From contig CAWDVG010000002.1 of NCBI GenBank assembly GCA_963805795.1, positions 248,001 to 312,000 on the forward strand: a stretch of DNA of 64,000 nucleotides. Reading direction: 5' to 3'. The first letter of the stretch is position 1. The number at the start of each line of letters is the position of its first letter. The translations under genes and the position numbers were made by a program. Source of the stretch: CAWARU01 sp963805795. GTDB lineage: Bacteria > Pseudomonadota > Gammaproteobacteria > UBA6186 > Azoamicaceae. Below, piece by piece: positions 34,315-43,444 of the stretch. The notes beneath the pieces are model-generated. The model was given only the letters and a program-made list of their open reading frames with translations, searched no databases and was not told the origin of the DNA.

Positions 34315-35921
34315 AATTGCAATTTGAATCTAAGCCCGCTATCTTGTCTACTATCCGTCGCAATCTCCGTTAATTTAATATCTTTACATGAACACGACCC
34401 TTTATACTCTGCCAGAGCTTTCAACAATGCAGCAACCGAACAATGTGTTCTCGCGTTTCCCTCAAGAATAACTGTATCGCCTTTTCCTGTTAATGAGCTT
34501 AAATACAAACCTTCGGGAATCGAGGCTGGCAAGGCATCAAAAAACTTTATCCATCTAGTACGATGCAACTGCAGCATATCAATCACTTCTATATGTTTTA
34601 ATAATGTTTGTTTATCTTGTTGCAATGCTTCCGCTTCTTTTATGCTTTCTCTAAAATTGTTTTTTGCTGCTAGCAGATAGGCAATATTGGCATCTACTTT
34701 AAGCGTTTGATAATAAAGCCATCCCATGATCATTCCAATAAAACCAAAAGCCAAAATCACGACCAAAATCCCGAAACTAAAAAATTGTTTATTTTTCCTT
34801 TGTCTTGTTTTTTCACGCCAAGGCAATAAATTAATTCTTCTTATGTTCGCGTGGCCCTGTCGATTGTCGAAGGCACTTAACATCGATCCCAAACTTGTCA
34901 TCTTTGAAGAGCCTTCTGCTCGTATCTTTCCCCAGTCTTGTTTGGGTATTTTGTCTGAACAATGAAACTTCGCTAAGGGATCGGCAATCTGCACTGAAAA
35001 TGCCAGAATTTTTTCTATGGACTCCCTCATCTGCTCGATCAAAGAGCATTCGCCCGATAAAATCCATGATTTAATCGTCAAATTTTCTTGACCAGCCATA
35101 AATTGTTCTAGGTTGATTTTTATTTGTTCACATAGCTGCTGTTTAAGTTCTTGTGATAGTTCCAGTGTGTAGGGAGGGAATTCCCTCATCAACAGCAAGC
35201 GATTATCTTGGAATATATAGACCGTACTGAGATTTTTTCCGAGATCCAACAAGGTAATTACGGCTTCTGTTTCGAGCTTTGGCCTAGAGTCTGGCAATGG
35301 CTCTAAAATCAAACTCAATGCCCTTTGAATACTTGAAGAAGATAACGTAACTATTTCCACTTGAACACCTGCAGCGGCAAACAAAGACACCCAAGCTTCC
35401 ACCTTATTTCGGGGGCATGCGGCAATACATACTTCCCTTTGGCCCCTCGCTTTTGAATGGACAAGTAAATTGTTGTGCTCCGGTTGACAACCCATCAATA
35501 CATAATCGTAATAGCTATCCTCGAGGGGGAAAGGGATAACCTGATCATAAAAAAGGTCTATTTGATCTCGAATGTCATCTGCATCTGCCAAATCTGTATT
35601 TTCTTCTAAGGTAACCTGCCGAGATACGACAGAGGGCCCAGACAGGGCTATAACCCCAGAGCGACAGCGACTTCCAGAACGTTTTATTAAAATTTTGAGG
35701 GTAGAGGCTAAAGATTCAACAACCTCAGAAGATAAATCAGAAAAAAAAGAAGTGAGATGACAAGACAATGTGTCACTAATATAACTTTCTAAAATATAAT
35801 CATTCCCTCTTTTAACGATTTCTATGAGGGTGACCACAGGGGGATTAATATCTATAGTCAATAAAGAGGATGATTGCCCACGCCAGTGCCAAATAATTTT
35901 TTCTTTAATATAATCAAACAT
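34290..35921 (-). CDS. Fused type IV pilus assembly protein PilM-PilN
   Basis: 543 residues in one frame. Residues 1 to about 360 are the actin-like ATPase PilM (SSSLLTIDINPPVVTLIEI, then ITLLDLGKNLSTVYIF and GSMLSAFD). From about 368 the protein is PilN, starting RRINLLPWREKTRQRK, then a membrane segment (about 383-403), a coiled coil and the periplasmic domain. In other species PilM and PilN are separate, and the PilN N-terminal motif INLLPWR docks into PilM. Here the codon at the former PilN start is ATA and no stop lies between. AAAGGAT precedes the start. Divergent from mrcA. Confidence 0.88.
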   Translation of the reverse strand: MFDYIKEKIIWHWRGQSSSLLTIDINPPVVTLIEIVKRGNDYILESYISDTLSCHLTSFFSDLSSEVVESLASTLKILIKRSGSRCRSGVIALSGPSVVSRQVTLEENTDLADADDIRDQIDLFYDQVIPFPLEDSYYDYVLMGCQPEHNNLLVHSKARGQREVCIAACPRNKVEAWVSLFAAAGVQVEIVTLSSSSIQRALSLILEPLPDSRPKLETEAVITLLDLGKNLSTVYIFQDNRLLLMREFPPYTLELSQELKQQLCEQIKINLEQFMAGQENLTIKSWILSGECSLIEQMRESIEKILAFSVQIADPLAKFHCSDKIPKQDWGKIRAEGSSKMTSLGSMLSAFDNRQGHANIRRINLLPWREKTRQRKNKQFFSFGILVVILAFGFIGMIMGWLYYQTLKVDANIAYLLAAKNNFRESIKEAEALQQDKQTLLKHIEVIDMLQLHRTRWIKFFDALPASIPEGLYLSSLTGKGDTVILEGNARTHCSVAALLKALAEYKGSCSCKDIKLTEIATDSRQDSGLRFKLQFILFANEF

Positions 35922-36178
35922 TTAATATCCTTTCAGACCCATTCTAAGCCTTTTGATTGTCTATCAAACTGGCTGTCAATCAGAATCAGGGTTGATTTTT
36001 TTTAAAAGCCACGTATCTCTTACATTGTTATCAAAAAATTCGAATGAGATCATTCCCGCAAATATCTTAATATTTAGTTTGCGAACAAAATATAGACTAG
36101 AGTTATAGCGTTATATTGTTTGTGTTTGGTATTATACTTGCTATAGTTCTTCATTTTTTATAATTGGCTGAGTAACTC

Positions 36179-38458
36179 ATGCGAGCAATTTTTTTAATTA
36201 TTAGACGTGCCTTCATTGGCACTTTGGCAGTAATGGTGGTTCTGGTGATTGCCGGAGCTGCTTATTTGGAAACTACCCTCCCTTCAGTTGAAATGCTGAA
36301 AGATATGCGGTTACAAGTTCCTCTTAGGGTTTATTCTAACGATGGTAAGTTAATCGCTGAATTTGGAGAGGCTAGACGGACTCCCATTACACTGAATCAA
36401 GTACCCAAAGATCTGATTAATGCTATTTTAGCCGCTGAAGATCGGCGCTTCTATGATCACGCTGGGGTAGATATCCGTGGTCTTATGCGGGCTGGTGTTC
36501 GACTCATGAGCAATGTCTCGGTTACGCAAGGGGGTAGTACTATCACCATGCAGGTAGCCAGAAATTACTTTTTAACCAGAAAGAAAACCTTCATACGTAA
36601 ATTCAGTGAAATTTTGCTGGCCTTAAAAATCGAAAAAGAGTTCACGAAAGACGAAATCTTAGAACTCTACTTAAATAAAATATATTTCGGAAAACGAGCC
36701 TATGGGGTCGCTGCAGCTGCAGAAGTATATTATGGCACAACAGTAGAAGACTTAACTTTAGATCAAATTGCCATGATTGCCGGGTTACCACAAGCACCCT
36801 CTAGCTTAAACCCATTGCATGATAAAGCAGCGGCTTATAAACGTCGCAAATATGTATTAGAACAAATGCTGTCTTACGATTTCATAACCCAAGCACAATA
36901 TAATTCTGCCATCAATGCTCCTTTGCCTACCCGTTATCATGGCAGAACTGTTGAATTAGAAGCACCTTATATCGCTGAAATGGTCCGACAAGAGCTTTTT
37001 GACCGCTATGGTGAAGCTATTTACACCTTAGGGTATGAAGTCACCACTACCGTCAACAGTGAATATCAAAATGTAGCCAATTATGCTTTACGTAGAGCTC
37101 TACTGGAATATGACCAACGACATGGTTATCGTGCAAAAAATAAACTTCCTTCATTTACGCTGCCGCGAAATAAAAGCATTGAAAATATGACAGATGAATG
37201 GACAGAAAAATTAAGCGAAATTCCAGCCTACGGAAATTTATTCCCAGGCGTTGTTACTCGCTTTGAAGGTTCAAAGATCAGCGTTTTATTACAGGATGGA
37301 CAAATCATTCAAATTCCTTCTTCTGGTTATTCTTGGGCAAGAGCCTCCTTTAAGGTAGGGGATGTTATTTATGCCCAACAAATGTGGGATCAAAAGACTT
37401 GGCGTTTTGGACAAATCCCAGACGCCGCAGCAGCTTTTGTTGTTTTGAAACCTCAAGATGGATCTATCTTGGCGCTAGTCGGTGGATTTGATTACAACTT
37501 AAGTAATTTTAATCGCGCAGCACAAGCAGAACGGCAGCCCGGTTCTAGCTTTAAGCCCTTTTTATATGCCGCTGCATTGGCGGATGGCTACACCCTGGCC
37601 AGTGTGTTTAATGATGCACCTGTCACTTATGTCGATCCGGTTACAGGAGTTGCCTGGCATCCTCATAATGCTTCTGGCAGATTTTATGGCCCCACACGCT
37701 TACGGGTTGCCTTGAGTAAATCACAAAATCTCGTCACGGTTCGAGTGTTACAAGCAGTCGGCGTGAATGAAGCCATTGACTATATAGAACGTTTTGGTTT
37801 CGATCGCAGCAAAATGCCCCCCGTCTTATCCTTAGCATTGGGCGTGAGTAACTTTACACCTTTACAGATGGCTGCTGGCTATTCTGTATTTGCAAACGGT
37901 GGTAACCGGGTCACACCCCACGTCATTAAAAGTATTAGAGATTATCAAGGAAATCTGGTGGATGAACCTCCACCACCACCCCCTGTAGAGGCCATTGGTC
38001 CTCAAATTGCATACCTGATTACTTCTGCGCTTCAGGATACTATCCAAAAAGGAACAGCCCAACGTGCAAAACGTTTGGGACGACATGATCTCGCTGGAAA
38101 AACCGGGACCACAAATGACTGGTTCGATGCTTGGTTTTCTGGTTATAACCGCGACCTTGTCGCTACAGCCTGGATGGGGTTCGATGAACCTAAGAGTTTA
38201 AGGGAATATGGTGGGGTTGCAGCTCTGCCTATGTGGATATATTTCATGGAGGAAGTATTAAGGGGGAAACCAGAGCATCCTCCATTAATGCCACCGGGCG
38301 TTGTGACAGTGAAGATTGATCCTTCTTCCGGAAGATTGGGTGGTTCTATGTATGAAGTATTTACTGAAGAAACCGTTCCCAAAGCAAATCAACGTTCTGA
38401 ATCAGATTCAATGTGGGATTGGGAAAATAGTGGTAGTTCGCCGGATCCGTTATTCTAA
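36179..38458 (+). CDS. mrcA: Penicillin-binding protein 1A (transglycosylase/transpeptidase)
   Basis: Builds and cross-links peptidoglycan. 759 residues: one membrane segment (about 8-30), a glycosyltransferase domain with AAEDRRFYDHAGVDIRG and GGSTITMQVARN, an OB-like insert, and a transpeptidase domain with SSFKPF (active Ser), SKSQN and KTGTTNDW. Located divergent from pilM as in Pseudomonas and Legionella. Confidence 0.95.
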   Translation: MRAIFLIIRRAFIGTLAVMVVLVIAGAAYLETTLPSVEMLKDMRLQVPLRVYSNDGKLIAEFGEARRTPITLNQVPKDLINAILAAEDRRFYDHAGVDIRGLMRAGVRLMSNVSVTQGGSTITMQVARNYFLTRKKTFIRKFSEILLALKIEKEFTKDEILELYLNKIYFGKRAYGVAAAAEVYYGTTVEDLTLDQIAMIAGLPQAPSSLNPLHDKAAAYKRRKYVLEQMLSYDFITQAQYNSAINAPLPTRYHGRTVELEAPYIAEMVRQELFDRYGEAIYTLGYEVTTTVNSEYQNVANYALRRALLEYDQRHGYRAKNKLPSFTLPRNKSIENMTDEWTEKLSEIPAYGNLFPGVVTRFEGSKISVLLQDGQIIQIPSSGYSWARASFKVGDVIYAQQMWDQKTWRFGQIPDAAAAFVVLKPQDGSILALVGGFDYNLSNFNRAAQAERQPGSSFKPFLYAAALADGYTLASVFNDAPVTYVDPVTGVAWHPHNASGRFYGPTRLRVALSKSQNLVTVRVLQAVGVNEAIDYIERFGFDRSKMPPVLSLALGVSNFTPLQMAAGYSVFANGGNRVTPHVIKSIRDYQGNLVDEPPPPPPVEAIGPQIAYLITSALQDTIQKGTAQRAKRLGRHDLAGKTGTTNDWFDAWFSGYNRDLVATAWMGFDEPKSLREYGGVAALPMWIYFMEEVLRGKPEHPPLMPPGVVTVKIDPSSGRLGGSMYEVFTEETVPKANQRSESDSMWDWENSGSSPDPLF

Positions 38459-38462
38459 TCTT

Positions 38463-38528
38463 GGCGGGACAAGTCTCGATTATTGAAAAAATATTATTCT
38501 AGTTTGCCACAAATCGAGATTTGCCCCC
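38463..38528. terminator. Inverted repeat between convergent mrcA and ankyrin gene
   Basis: GGGACAAGTCTCGATT (from 38466) pairs with AATCGAGATTTGCCCC (to 38527) with one or two mismatches around a loop of about 30 bases. Position between convergent genes suggests a shared terminator. Confidence 0.45.
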
Positions 38529-38534
38529 GATGAC

Positions 38535-39311
38535 TCATTCTTTTGTATTCGCATCCGTTAATAACGGCTGTATTTCTATTTTATTATTCTGCTTTGCAAC
38601 GGTTAAAGGCGTAGCATGCATTCTATCGCGAGCATCTAATCTAGCCCCATGCTTCAAAAGCAACTTGGCCGTCATTTCATCTCCTGTTTGTGCTGCACAA
38701 TGCAAAGCAGTAAATCCTTCTTCATCGGCCTGATTGACCTTGGCTTTGGCATTTAATAACACCTCCACAATTTGAGGCTGATTAAATTGAGCTGCAACCA
38801 TCAATGGGGTGATACCAAATTTCATTTTTTCTTCTATATTGGCCCCCTTCTGTATTAACAACTTGGCAACGGAAGTTCGACCATATAAGGCAGCCATATG
38901 AAGCGGCGTAGCCAAAGTATTACTGTCTTTTTCATTTAATTTTGCCCCTGCTTGAATAAGCAAAGCAACAATGGCTTCGTGATTATACATAACCGCTACA
39001 TGCAAAGGCGTGACGCCTCCTTCAAAAACCTGATTGGGATTAATCATGTTTTCTGAAATAAATTTTTTTACAGACTCTATTTGCCCTTGCTGCACAGCCT
39101 CAATAAACAGCATTTGAGGTGTCATTGCCTGTTCTGTTTTAATTTCAGCAAAAGAGCTTGTGAAAGGTAGTATAGAAAGCAAGAAAACCAGCATGGCTTT
39201 TAATATCTTCGAGGATGATTTTTTCTTGTAGATGACTTTATCCATATTTTTAATGACTTCAGTGATTTTAGTGATCCCAGTAACTTTTAAGTTTTGATTG
39301 CGGTTATTCAT
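38535..39311 (-). CDS. Secreted ankyrin-repeat protein
   Basis: 258 residues. A hydrophobic signal segment (about 37-55, ending SSFAE) is preceded by a long N-terminus; the ATG at 39245 would give a more usual signal peptide, though GGGGGAAAAGG precedes the first ATG. Five or six ankyrin repeats follow (about 65-250): GGVTPLHVAVMYNHEAIVAL, LATPLHMAALYGRTSVAKL, FGITPLMVAAQFNQPQIVEV, GFTALHCAAQTGDEMTAKL. A cleavable signal suggests a periplasmic or exported protein rather than a Dot/Icm effector. Confidence 0.82.
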   Translation of the reverse strand: MNNRNQNLKVTGITKITEVIKNMDKVIYKKKSSSKILKAMLVFLLSILPFTSSFAEIKTEQAMTPQMLFIEAVQQGQIESVKKFISENMINPNQVFEGGVTPLHVAVMYNHEAIVALLIQAGAKLNEKDSNTLATPLHMAALYGRTSVAKLLIQKGANIEEKMKFGITPLMVAAQFNQPQIVEVLLNAKAKVNQADEEGFTALHCAAQTGDEMTAKLLLKHGARLDARDRMHATPLTVAKQNNKIEIQPLLTDANTKE

Positions 39312-39742
39312 CCTTTTCCCCCGTAATGCAATAATCTAGATGCAGAAGAAAATCTTAACATGAAAAGAGCTTAAATCCAATCAAACAGCAAAAGGACGGT
39401 GTCTAATCTGGACATCGTTCCGGTAACATTAGATTAAGTCCCACAGCTGTAGCTCCTATACGGGGCATAGTATAATGGGGTGGTATTTCTAAAGAGTTTT
39501 AAATACTGATAAGAGGCATATACAAACAAAATGAAATTCAACTAATAGATTTTTACAGTGATTTGGGTAACCCTCAGTGTATAGTCACTAACCCTCATGT
39601 TATATGCATCGATATTCATATAGGATGCCTTTGTTAGAAACTGCTATATTAAATAGCATACGGTCATATTACCCAATAAATTACCCTATAAAAAAATTTA
39701 TCAGCGTTTTTTCGAAACCAACCTAAAAATAAGGATTAACGA
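39312..39742. other. Intergenic region without recognisable gene
   Basis: 431 bases between divergent genes. No open frame of note. TCTAAT and ATTAGA flank about 20 bases near 39400-39435 and may form a weak hairpin. AAGGA before 39743 is the ribosome site of the SDR gene. Confidence 0.3.
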
Positions 39743-40702
39743 ATGTTTAATGACAATGTTATTTTTATTACCGGCGGCACTTCAGGTATTGGCCTAGCAA
39801 CCGCCGTTAAATTCGCTGAAGCTGATGCTGCCCATGTCATAGTATGCGGGCGGAATCAATCTAAATGGGAACAAGCTCAAGTTTATCTAAAAGCGAATTT
39901 AAAACCCGAACAAATAAAAAAAATTGAATATTGGCCCTGCGACGTTAGGGTAGAAGCACAAGTCAAAACATCCATTCAAAAAATTTTTGCACAATTTGGG
40001 CGCTTAGATGTTTGTTTTAACAATGCAGGCGTGCAGCCCGGGGATGTCACAACAGGAGGTGACATCACTAAAATGGAATTTGAATCCATGATTGGTGAAG
40101 ATGGCTCGATATTATTTCGCTTGCCACCTCCTCAACCGAGTAGTCCGTTTTTAAAAGAAAACTCTAAACCCGCTATTATCCCAACGCAATATACCGCTGC
40201 ATCGCCTTACGCAGAGAGTCCTTTTGCAACCAGCATATTGGGTATTTTCTATTGTTTAAAATGGGAAATAGAATTCATATTTGAAAAACAACCTAAAGAT
40301 TTACCTGTTGCCATTATTAATACCTCCAGTCGAAATGGTGTTATCCCCGACCCTCATCGACCCATCTATGCAGGGGCTAAGGCATTTATTTTGTCAATCA
40401 CAAGGTCTTTGTCGAATCAGGCTGCTCAACGTGCTTTGAAAGAAAAACGCGCTGTTGTTCGCATTAATGCAATTTCCCCTGGTCCCGTAGACACACCTCT
40501 TGAGAGAGCCGCTTTCCCCGGCAACGATTCTGAATTTAATATAAAGGCAACCGTGGGTGTTCCCATGCAACGCGTTGCCAAACCAGAAGAAATTGCAAAT
40601 GTCGTTTTCTTTCTAGCTGATCCTAAGGCGGCTGCCTATATTACAGGTGCAAATTTACCAGTAGATGGTGGCGATGTGGCATCTCCCTTAATGAAACCTT
40701 AA
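39743..40702 (+). CDS. Short-chain dehydrogenase/reductase
   Basis: 319 residues, longer than the usual 250. Cofactor loop ITGGTSGIGLATA, NNAGVQPGD, active-site YAGAKAF (Tyr and Lys of YxxxK), and SPGPVDTPLERA. An insertion of about 60 residues (near 110-170, Pro/Ser-rich) lies between the NNAG motif and the catalytic serine region (NTSSRNG). A full C-terminal substrate loop ends ITGANLPVDGG. Substrate unknown; no operon partner. Confidence 0.82.
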   Translation: MFNDNVIFITGGTSGIGLATAVKFAEADAAHVIVCGRNQSKWEQAQVYLKANLKPEQIKKIEYWPCDVRVEAQVKTSIQKIFAQFGRLDVCFNNAGVQPGDVTTGGDITKMEFESMIGEDGSILFRLPPPQPSSPFLKENSKPAIIPTQYTAASPYAESPFATSILGIFYCLKWEIEFIFEKQPKDLPVAIINTSSRNGVIPDPHRPIYAGAKAFILSITRSLSNQAAQRALKEKRAVVRINAISPGPVDTPLERAAFPGNDSEFNIKATVGVPMQRVAKPEEIANVVFFLADPKAAAYITGANLPVDGGDVASPLMKP

Positions 40703-40867
40703 TTTTGTAAATCCTCAAAGGTTACATTATGAGCCCTCAAAAGCTTCATAAGATTTCAGATTGTAGATTATTAAAAATTGAGTGGATTTAATCATAGTTC
40801 AAGCTATAATGAATATCATAACCAGTACATTTCGCAGTTGGTTCTGACTTTCATTGAAGGAGCTAAT

Positions 40868-41113
40868 ATGTGGTATCTAAAAACGCGTTTAGGCACATTC
40901 TGGGTAGCCCCTATATCGGATATAAAAAACCAGTATTATTTAGGAGTAGATGATCAAGAACTGGGGGTTTATAGCGATATAGAAAAAGCTGCAAAAGACG
41001 TCCATGATCAAAGCACAGGTTATTTTAAATGGGATTCTCAGGCACGTGTAAAAGCACCTGAGCACATCTCACAATGGACTGAAGGCGAGCCGCAAACTTG
41101 GCATAGCGATTAA
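40868..41113 (+). CDS. Small conserved-looking hypothetical protein
   Basis: 81 residues from the ATG at 40868, which has GAAGGAG five bases upstream; a longer frame to 40778 lacks such support. Starts MWYLKTRLGTFWVAPI, is rich in aromatic residues and acidic at the C-terminus. No signal peptide or membrane segment. I do not recognise the family. Confidence 0.55.
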   Translation: MWYLKTRLGTFWVAPISDIKNQYYLGVDDQELGVYSDIEKAAKDVHDQSTGYFKWDSQARVKAPEHISQWTEGEPQTWHSD

Positions 41114-41761
41114 GTTAATTTGCTATTTAACTTTCTCGTATAGTCTCCAAGGCAGAGCACCAAAAAAGTTGGGCTTTTTTCTACACGAATCCGAATCAAG
41201 AATCCTCTAAAATCAACAATTTTCTTACATTGCAAATCAATCCGCTCTTAATTCAATAAAGCTGCATGGTCTTGACGGCCTGCACCCGACTCGACAAAAA
41301 AGCCTGTTTTTGGATAGCCTGTCTATTTTCTTTCATCGAGAACATTAATAGACCAGCCGCGTAATTTTTAGCTGGACAATTTTCCCAATATGACTGTAAA
41401 AACCAGGTTAACAAAGTTTTATGATCCCAAGTTTCTGAAACCATTTACGACAGCTAAGCTGTTTTTAACCATTGATTGGATATTTCTTGGAATTTTATTG
41501 CTGAATGACTATACGATGAAAAAGATACATTTTTTGTAAGTTAACTATAATTTAAAGGCTGTCAATTCAATCCTCCTCCTGTACCAATTTAGAGTAAAGG
41601 CGCCCCACACTGATCTCTACTCTGGCCAAGTATTTCGACGGTGGTCTTGCAGTTTTTCCTTGTATCAGGTATGATTCCATCTTTGAAAATAAGTTTGGTT
41701 TCTTAATCGAACTTGATCGAAATCGAATTTCTTCTTTATCGAAAGGCAGAGAGAGGTCAAC
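41114..41761. other. Intergenic region upstream of rpmE, no supported RNA or long gene
   Basis: 648 bases with one doubtful small frame (41253-41444). A short hairpin AAAAAAG-CTTTTTT (41162-41180) just after the preceding gene may end its transcript. AGAGAGG before 41762 is the rpmE ribosome site. Nothing else stands out. Confidence 0.35.
41253..41444 (-). CDS. Doubtful small hypothetical protein
   Basis: 63 residues, MVSETWDHKTLLTWFLQSYW and a Gln/Lys-rich end. Amino-acid composition is protein-like and it fills an otherwise empty region, but no ribosome site is visible and I know no relative. Kept only as a possibility. Confidence 0.3.
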   Translation of the reverse strand: MVSETWDHKTLLTWFLQSYWENCPAKNYAAGLLMFSMKENRQAIQKQAFLSSRVQAVKTMQLY

Positions 41762-42025
41762 ATGAAGGCAAATATCCATCCAAAATATGAGCAAATTACC
41801 GTTAACTGTAGCTGCGGACATAGTTTTATTACTTCTTCTACCCTGGGTAAGGATCTAAACATTGAGCTTTGCAATGAATGTCACCCCTTCTATACTGGCA
41901 AACAAAAAATAATGGATACCACGGGTCGAGTTGAACGTTTCAAAGGCAGATTTGGATCTTTCTCCTTAAATAAGGGTCAAAAACCTGCAGATGAAGCCAC
42001 TTCAGAAGATAAAACTGCTGAATAA
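41762..42025 (+). CDS. rpmE: 50S ribosomal protein L31
   Basis: 87 residues, MKANIHPKYEQITVNCSCGH, with four Cys (CSCG and LCNECHPF) for zinc, then GKQKIMDTTGRVERFKGRFG. The zinc-binding (A) form. The C-terminus carries about 18 extra acidic residues. Followed after about 20 bases by the malic enzyme gene. Confidence 0.96.
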   Translation: MKANIHPKYEQITVNCSCGHSFITSSTLGKDLNIELCNECHPFYTGKQKIMDTTGRVERFKGRFGSFSLNKGQKPADEATSEDKTAE

Positions 42026-42046
42026 TATAATAAAGGCGATCGATTG

Positions 42047-43327
42047 ATGGTAGAACTCAATCCCAAAATAGAACTGAAGAAAAAAGCAGCTTTGGATTAT
42101 CATGAATTTCCAAGCCCAGGCAAGCTTGCTATCCAAATCACCAAACCAACTGAAACACAATTCGATCTAGCACTGGCTTACACCCCGGGTGTTGCTGAAC
42201 CCGTTCGCGCCATTGCAGAAAACCCTGAAGATGCTTATCGATATACTGCTAAAGGTAATTTGGTTGGGGTTATCACCAATGGAACAGCCATCCTAGGTTT
42301 GGGTGACTTAGGGCCCTTAGCCAGTAAACCTGTCATGGAAGGAAAGGCCGTTCTTTTTAAAAGATTTGCCAATATCGATGTCTTTGATATCGAAATCGCA
42401 GCAGATAATCCTCAAGCTTTTATAGAAACTGTCGCTAATATTTCTCCTACATTTGGTGGCATTAATCTCGAAGATATTAAGGGTCCTGAATGTTTTGAAA
42501 TTGAACAAGCATTAATTGATCGCTTGAACATCCCTGTATTTCATGATGATCAGCATGGTACAGCTGTTATCGTTGCAGCAGCACTTTTAAATGCTCTTGA
42601 ATTACAAAATAAAGATATTTCAAAAGTTAAGATTGTTTGTTTAGGCGCAGGCGCGGCCGGTATCGCCTCGATGCGCTTGTTACTCTCGTTGGGTGCTAAA
42701 CGAGATAACTTAGTCATGGTAGACCGTTCAGGCGTTATACATGCAGGACGGCTCGATCTGAATCCTTATAAATTTGCTTTCGCACTTGAAACCAAAGAAC
42801 GAACCTTAGCAGATGCCCTGAAAGGCGCAGATGTTTTTATTGGTGTTTCAGGTTCCAATCTTTTATCTGCTGAAATGCTAAAATCAATGGCAGCAAAACC
42901 CATTGTTTTTGCCTTATCAAATCCTGATCCTGAAATTCAACCTGCACTGGCTCATCAAACTCGAACTGATCTTATCATGGCTACGGGTCGCAGCGATTTC
43001 CCCAATCAAGTGAATAATGTGCTTTGTTTCCCATTCTTATTTAGAGGGGCATTGGATGTTCGCGCAAAACGTATTAACCAAGAGATGTTAATCGCTGCCG
43101 TTCATGCTATTCGAAATATCGCAAAAGAACCCGTTCCTGAATCCGTATTCAAAGCATATGAGGGCTGCAAGAGTTTTGTAGCGGGTCTTGCTTTTGGCCC
43201 CGATTATATATTACCTACCCCCTTAGATCCTCGATTATTATCGCAAGTCCCCCCAGCGGTTGCCAAAGCAGCTATCAAAACAGGAGTTGCAATTGGTGAG
43301 TATCCTAAACATTATCCTCCACTATAA
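42047..43327 (+). CDS. maeB: NAD(P)-dependent malic enzyme (without PTA domain)
   Basis: Oxidatively decarboxylates malate to pyruvate. 426 residues: YHEFPSPGKLAI, LAYTPGVAEPVRAI, GNLVGVITNGTAILGLGDLG, metal site NLEDIKGPECFEIE, and cofactor fold CLGAGAAGIASMRL. The phosphotransacetylase-like C-terminal domain of E. coli MaeB is absent, so it resembles short bacterial malic enzymes. Starts at ATG 42047 after AAAGGCG. Precedes malate dehydrogenase, which uses the same substrate. Confidence 0.93.
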   Translation: MVELNPKIELKKKAALDYHEFPSPGKLAIQITKPTETQFDLALAYTPGVAEPVRAIAENPEDAYRYTAKGNLVGVITNGTAILGLGDLGPLASKPVMEGKAVLFKRFANIDVFDIEIAADNPQAFIETVANISPTFGGINLEDIKGPECFEIEQALIDRLNIPVFHDDQHGTAVIVAAALLNALELQNKDISKVKIVCLGAGAAGIASMRLLLSLGAKRDNLVMVDRSGVIHAGRLDLNPYKFAFALETKERTLADALKGADVFIGVSGSNLLSAEMLKSMAAKPIVFALSNPDPEIQPALAHQTRTDLIMATGRSDFPNQVNNVLCFPFLFRGALDVRAKRINQEMLIAAVHAIRNIAKEPVPESVFKAYEGCKSFVAGLAFGPDYILPTPLDPRLLSQVPPAVAKAAIKTGVAIGEYPKHYPPL

Positions 43328-43362
43328 GACTCTGTAAGATTCTTTAGTTACCAAGCAACATC

Positions 43363-43384
43363 AAAAAATTATTCGCGAAGGATA
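43363..43384. repeat. Half-copy of the dispersed palindromic repeat
   Basis: AAAAATTATTCGCGAAGGAT, related to the arm of the palindrome at 34264-34314. Lies between maeB and mdh. Confidence 0.45.
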
Positions 43385-43444
43385 TAATATATCTATAATA
43401 TAATGAGATATTAGGGTATTTCGGAAGTAAAAAGGAGTTTCAGC

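Noticed and set aside
41567..41874. Two minus-strand frames upstream of and overlapping rpmE
   Set aside because: Antisense to rpmE and its leader; no conserved pattern.
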